Assembly (NCBI RefSeq): GCF_008369195.1
Contig: NZ_VOBC01000001.1
Span: 1,860,001-1,924,000 of the forward strand
Origin: Sporosarcina sp. ANT_H38
GTDB taxonomy: Bacteria; Bacillota; Bacilli; Bacillales_A; Planococcaceae
Length of the DNA: 64,000 nt
Direction: 5' to 3'
Numbering within the stretch: the stretch's first letter is position 1; each line of letters begins with the position of its first letter. Positions 63,764 to 64,000 of the stretch are shown in pieces. The notes under the pieces were generated by a model. That model saw only the letters and a list, made by a program, of their open reading frames with translations. It ran no database searches and was not told where the DNA came from. Made by a program: the position numbers and the translations under genes.

Positions 63764-64000
63764 ATGTGGGACAAAGACACTATATTCAAAGCACTCAGCG
63801 ACTCGACTCGGCGGCTGATATTAGACGAATTATCCGAACGCAATGAGATGACGTTGTATGAACTTACGGCCCGTCTCATTATGAAGCACGAACTTACCAT
63901 TTCGCGACAGGCGATTGCTAAACATCTTTCTTCATTGGATGATGCAGGACTCGTAAAATCAAAACGAAAGGGAAAATATCGAGTACTTATGTTCAACAAC
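63764..64000 (+). CDS. ArsR-type winged helix regulator (partial, right edge)
   Basis: The N-terminal 79 residues of a small repressor; the end is beyond the window. The sequence MWDKDTIFKALSDSTRRLIL is the ArsR-family opening, followed by ELTARLIMKHELTISRQAIA, KHLSSLDDAGLVKSKRKGKY, which is the recognition helix and wing. It lacks the usual metal-binding CVC motif in the part visible. The start is directly downstream of the promoter with no ribosome binding site, so translation is probably leaderless. It likely autorepresses through the dyad in its promoter. Confidence 0.85.
   Translation, partial: MWDKDTIFKALSDSTRRLILDELSERNEMTLYELTARLIMKHELTISRQAIAKHLSSLDDAGLVKSKRKGKYRVLMFNN

Overview
The window reads as chromosome of an AT-rich, endospore-forming Bacillales bacterium, most likely in the Planococcaceae (Sporosarcina/Lysinibacillus/Psychrobacillus type). 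Direct support is an alpha/beta-type small acid-soluble spore protein, strong AGGAGG-type ribosome binding sites, frequent TTG/GTG starts, YqhG/YqhH and Amj homologues, a LysM-3D cell-wall protein, and many stem-loop terminators with T-runs. The genus is an inference. Nearly all genes are on the minus strand. No rRNA, tRNA, CRISPR array, intact insertion sequence or prophage was seen.

Layout. 1-4250: a Fur-boxed siderophore ABC importer (permease cut by the left edge), a nicotianamine-synthase-like enzyme, and an O-methyltransferase operon behind a double GTATAC operator. 4280-5890: a decayed patch (serine recombinase remnant, small membrane protein, broken secreted-protein remnant). 5886-7800: lipid II flippase Amj and a MerR regulator. 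7990-13480: a catabolic cluster of amino-acid/amine permease, aldehyde dehydrogenase, iron alcohol dehydrogenase and ureohydrolase. 14000-15120: a possible small RNA, MntR-like boxes and a CDF metal exporter. 15450-33030: a mosaic of housekeeping and small accessory genes (lipoproteins, AlkD, YqhG/YqhH, a SurA-like lipoprotein, PadR with a YhgE-type exporter, SASP, OsmC, GNAT, a PAS/MCP sensor, an ankyrin lipoprotein). 33200-33430: an unusually structured intergenic element. 33485-37364: CNNM/HlyC-type transporter with MerR, a frameshifted DUF421 gene and a DUF2238 membrane protein. 37572-41501: sulfate importer sbp-cysT-cysW-cysA. 42317-46814: TetR, NCS1 permease, DUF917 and hydantoinase-A operon. 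47073-48657: two secreted wall-type proteins. 49461-57686: galactan utilisation cluster (GH53, GH42, ABC importer, AraC). 58020-64000: a hydroxyacid dehydrogenase, a NERD protein, a GRDP-like membrane protein with a Cys/Ser-rich tail, a MazG-like gene joined to a truncated phospholipase-D/helicase gene, a MocR fragment and the start of an apparently leaderless ArsR gene.

How the genes work together. The galactan cluster imports galacto-oligosaccharides (GanSPQ) and degrades them inside the cell (GH53 without a signal peptide, then GH42), under AraC control and probable CcpA repression. The sulfate operon is preceded by a leader with an attenuator-like hairpin. The ureohydrolase cluster is laid out for uptake and oxidation of a guanidino compound. 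The TetR/permease/DUF917/HyuA operon looks like uptake and ring opening of a hydantoin- or pyrimidine-like compound. The window also carries two copies and two solo ends of a MITE-like repeat, and many gene remnants, which suggests a genome with ongoing small-scale decay.
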